From contig JAJYPA010000020.1 in the NCBI GenBank assembly GCA_021795795.1, forward strand, positions 1 through 40,196: DNA of 40,196 bases. Direction: 5' to 3'. The translations under genes and the position numbers were made by a program. Below are positions 38,945 to 40,196 of the stretch, in pieces (within the stretch, counting starts at the first letter, position 1; the number at the start of each line of letters is the position of its first letter). The stretch comes from Pseudomonadota bacterium (GTDB taxonomy: Bacteria > Pseudomonadota > Gammaproteobacteria > Halothiobacillales > Halothiobacillaceae). A model generated the notes under the pieces. The model was not told the DNA's origin and made no database searches. It was given only the letters and a program-made list of their open reading frames with translations.

Positions 38945-38966
38945 TGTTTCAATATTAAAACAATGC
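38945..38966. promoter_or_regulatory. AATATTAAAAC box before the partition partner gene
   Basis: The near-palindromic stretch TTGTTTCAATATTAAAACAA (38945-38964) shares AATATTAAAAC plus RATRC with the parA leader copy and the virB5 copy. It overlaps the last codons and stop of parA and lies about 35 bases before the ribbon-helix-helix gene start, suiting an operator or a partition-site unit. Confidence 0.45.
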
Positions 38967-39596
38967 GGCAACAAGTGCATTTAACTCTTCCACCGCCTTC
39001 TTGTCCATCGGTTTTTGTTCCAGCACGGACAACCCTGCGCCAGCGGCATTGGCAAATGCCTTACGGCGGCGAATCGGAGTCGCCAGATACTCAAACTGAG
39101 GAACATCACTTACAGCTGCAGCCGCCTCCAGATTGTCGCTGGAAGACTCGCCGGGATCAGCACAGTTCAGGATTGCCACAGCTCGCAACCCATCCCGCAC
39201 ACTGCGCGCTTCATCCACCAGTATGGCGATATCGTTGAGTGCCCATACGTCATAGCTACGCGGCTGGAATGGAACCAGCAACACATCCGACAGCACTAGC
39301 GCCGCCCGAAGCGCTGACGAGTCGCGTCCGCCGGCATCGATGATAATGTCGTCGAATTTGGCTGCCTGCTGCTTGACCTGGGCGCGCAATGTCGGTCCAT
39401 CGGGATAACTCGCACAAGCAATGCCAGGCTGACTTCCAGCCTCCGCCCGGATACTGATGGCAGTTTGCGCTGTGCCTTGACGATCACCATCAACCAGCCA
39501 GACATCGCGCCCCTGCAGCGCGCGTGCAATGGCGAGATTCACAGCCAGGGTGGTCTTACCCACACCACCTTTTGTGTTGCCAACTGTGAGTATCAT
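38955..39596 (-). CDS. parA: ParA-family partition ATPase
   Basis: A 213-residue short ParA (no N-terminal helix-turn-helix), the type Ib-like form. MILTVGNTKGGVGKTTLAVNLAIA has the deviant Walker A KGGVGKTT (residues 9-16), DVWLVDGDRQGTA the Walker A' Asp, and FDDIIIDAGG the Walker B. VLLVPFQPRSYDVWALNDI follows. AAGGA stands 5 bases before the ATG. Together with the ribbon-helix-helix gene it forms a partition or stabilisation cassette, which suggests the element exists at least partly as an autonomous circle. Confidence 0.93.
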   Translation of the reverse strand: MILTVGNTKGGVGKTTLAVNLAIARALQGRDVWLVDGDRQGTAQTAISIRAEAGSQPGIACASYPDGPTLRAQVKQQAAKFDDIIIDAGGRDSSALRAALVLSDVLLVPFQPRSYDVWALNDIAILVDEARSVRDGLRAVAILNCADPGESSSDNLEAAAAVSDVPQFEYLATPIRRRKAFANAAGAGLSVLEQKPMDKKAVEELNALVAALF

Positions 39597-39606
39597 ATTA
39601 ATCCTT

Positions 39607-39658
39607 TTTTAATATTAAAACGATACTATTAGTATATCGTTTAGGTTGTGTATGTCAA
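39607..39658 (-). promoter_or_regulatory. parA promoter with overlapping operator
   Basis: On the minus strand TTGACA (39658-39653), a 16-base spacer and TATACT (39636-39631) form a strong sigma-70 promoter. An 8-bp perfect inverted repeat, AAACGATA (39618-39625) and TATCGTTT (39635-39642), overlaps the -10. Next to it is the palindromic TTTTAATATTAAAA segment (39607-39620). Autorepression by the ribbon-helix-helix protein, with or without ParA, is the natural reading. Confidence 0.7.
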
Positions 39659-39719
39659 TTATTTACGGTGAAAACATGCCCGATCTTGCCGGGCATCAAA
39701 TGCTGCATGAAACCGAAGA

Positions 39720-40196
39720 TCAAGCGGTTTTCAGTTCCCATTTTGTCCCGAGCTTGGCTTCATCCTTACGATCCGGCCACCACGCCGATTTGCAATCGCC
39801 ACAACGGAAATATGCCTTTCCACCCTTGGTTTCATTTTTGAACGTCGGTTTCTTGCAGGCCGGGCATTTTGGTCCACCGGCAGCCGGAGCAGCTTTTTGG
39901 CCAGCGCCGCCTTCCGGCTTGTCCTCAAACTGCTTGCCTGGCTTGCCGCCATCGTCTGCGAAAGCAGCATTACAATCCTGACAGCGATGATACGGTTTTC
40001 CGGCTTTGCTGGTGATCTGAACGCAGCGCGTGCCCTGACAGGCTGGACAGGCATGCATGATAACTTCTCGATCCAGCAGCTTGCCTAGCAACAACGTGCG
40101 CGTGTAACCACGCACCGCTTCGATCTCATGCTCCAAAAACGCATCAAGTGATGCGCGACCCGCCGCGATGTCCGCCAGCGCATCTTCTTGCAGGGC
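39720..40196 (-). CDS. TraE/TopB-like topoisomerase III, C-terminal part (runs off the window)
   Basis: The 3' end of a longer gene; 158 codons are visible and the frame stays open to the right edge. The first visible part (LADIAAGRASLDAFLEHEIEAVRGY) resembles the end of the topoisomerase III core. Two zinc ribbons follow: HACPACQGTRCVQI..YHRCQDCNAAF and PKCPACKKPTF..YFRCGDCKSAWWPD, as in type IA topoisomerase C-termini. RP4 TraE is a topoisomerase III homologue, so this is probably the element's traE. The catalytic Tyr region is outside the window, so the assignment is by C-terminal architecture only. Confidence 0.65.
   Translation of the reverse strand, partial: ALQEDALADIAAGRASLDAFLEHEIEAVRGYTRTLLLGKLLDREVIMHACPACQGTRCVQITSKAGKPYHRCQDCNAAFADDGGKPGKQFEDKPEGGAGQKAAPAAGGPKCPACKKPTFKNETKGGKAYFRCGDCKSAWWPDRKDEAKLGTKWELKTA

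Overview
The window is almost entirely the conjugation core of an IncP-like (MPF-T, MOBP) mobile element, either a plasmid or an integrative conjugative element, from a proteobacterium. The coding style and the IncP-type Tra/Trb families suggest a betaproteobacterium, but nothing here fixes the genus. No housekeeping chromosomal gene is present. A 47-base 3' piece of a tRNA-Asn gene (1443-1489) marks a probable integration junction. Left of it lie decayed insertion-sequence DNA (IS256-family transposase remnant) and an AlpA-like regulator.

Layout. (1) 1524-12186, minus strand: one tightly coupled mating-pair-formation operon in VirB order, virB2, small ORF, virB3, virB4, an Ala/Gln-rich secreted protein, virB5, virB6, small membrane ORF, virB8, virB9, virB10, and last an EAL-domain protein. 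(2) 12187-13922: a control region with a rightward terminator, then radC and an unrecognised coiled-coil gene on the plus strand. (3) 13919-24012, minus: a second operon reading virB11, a giant zeta-kinase/Toprim/LPD7 polyvalent protein, a small acidic ORF, an ArdC antirestriction/metallopeptidase, two unknown genes, traG (virD4), a small membrane ORF and the traF peptidase. (4) 24062-26664, minus: the relaxosome genes traJ and traI. traI ends in an LPD7 domain and appears to carry a second gene nested in another frame. (5) 26689-27103: the probable oriT, with an 11-bp-register repeat array and a candidate nic site. (6) 27104-30866, plus: traK, a zinc-ribbon ORF, traL, traM, traB. (7) 31162-38507, minus: a cargo block of five co-directional genes, namely serine recombinase, PD-(D/E)XK nuclease, Zn-ribbon adenine methylase, OLD-family ATPase/Toprim nuclease and UvrD-like helicase. 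It looks like a combined restriction-modification and Gabija-like defence module. (8) 38643-39658, minus: a ParA plus ribbon-helix-helix partition cassette with its own promoter and operator. (9) the 3' end of a TraE-like topoisomerase III gene that runs off the right edge.

How it fits together. TraI/TraJ/TraK process oriT, TraG couples the relaxosome to the VirB channel, VirB4 and VirB11 power it, and TraF matures pilin. ArdC, the zeta/primase protein and the defence block probably help establishment and maintenance in new hosts. The strongest regulatory signal is a 20-bp box (consensus TATTCCGCAARGTGGACACC, or its complement) present once in front of each of the four transfer operons and always in the same orientation relative to the gene. 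This implies one shared regulator. A second motif, GTTTTAATATT with conserved flanks, sits before parA, before the partner gene and at the start of virB5, linking partition and transfer. The most interesting places are the shared operator, the two nested genes, the defence operon and the EAL protein inside a secretion operon.
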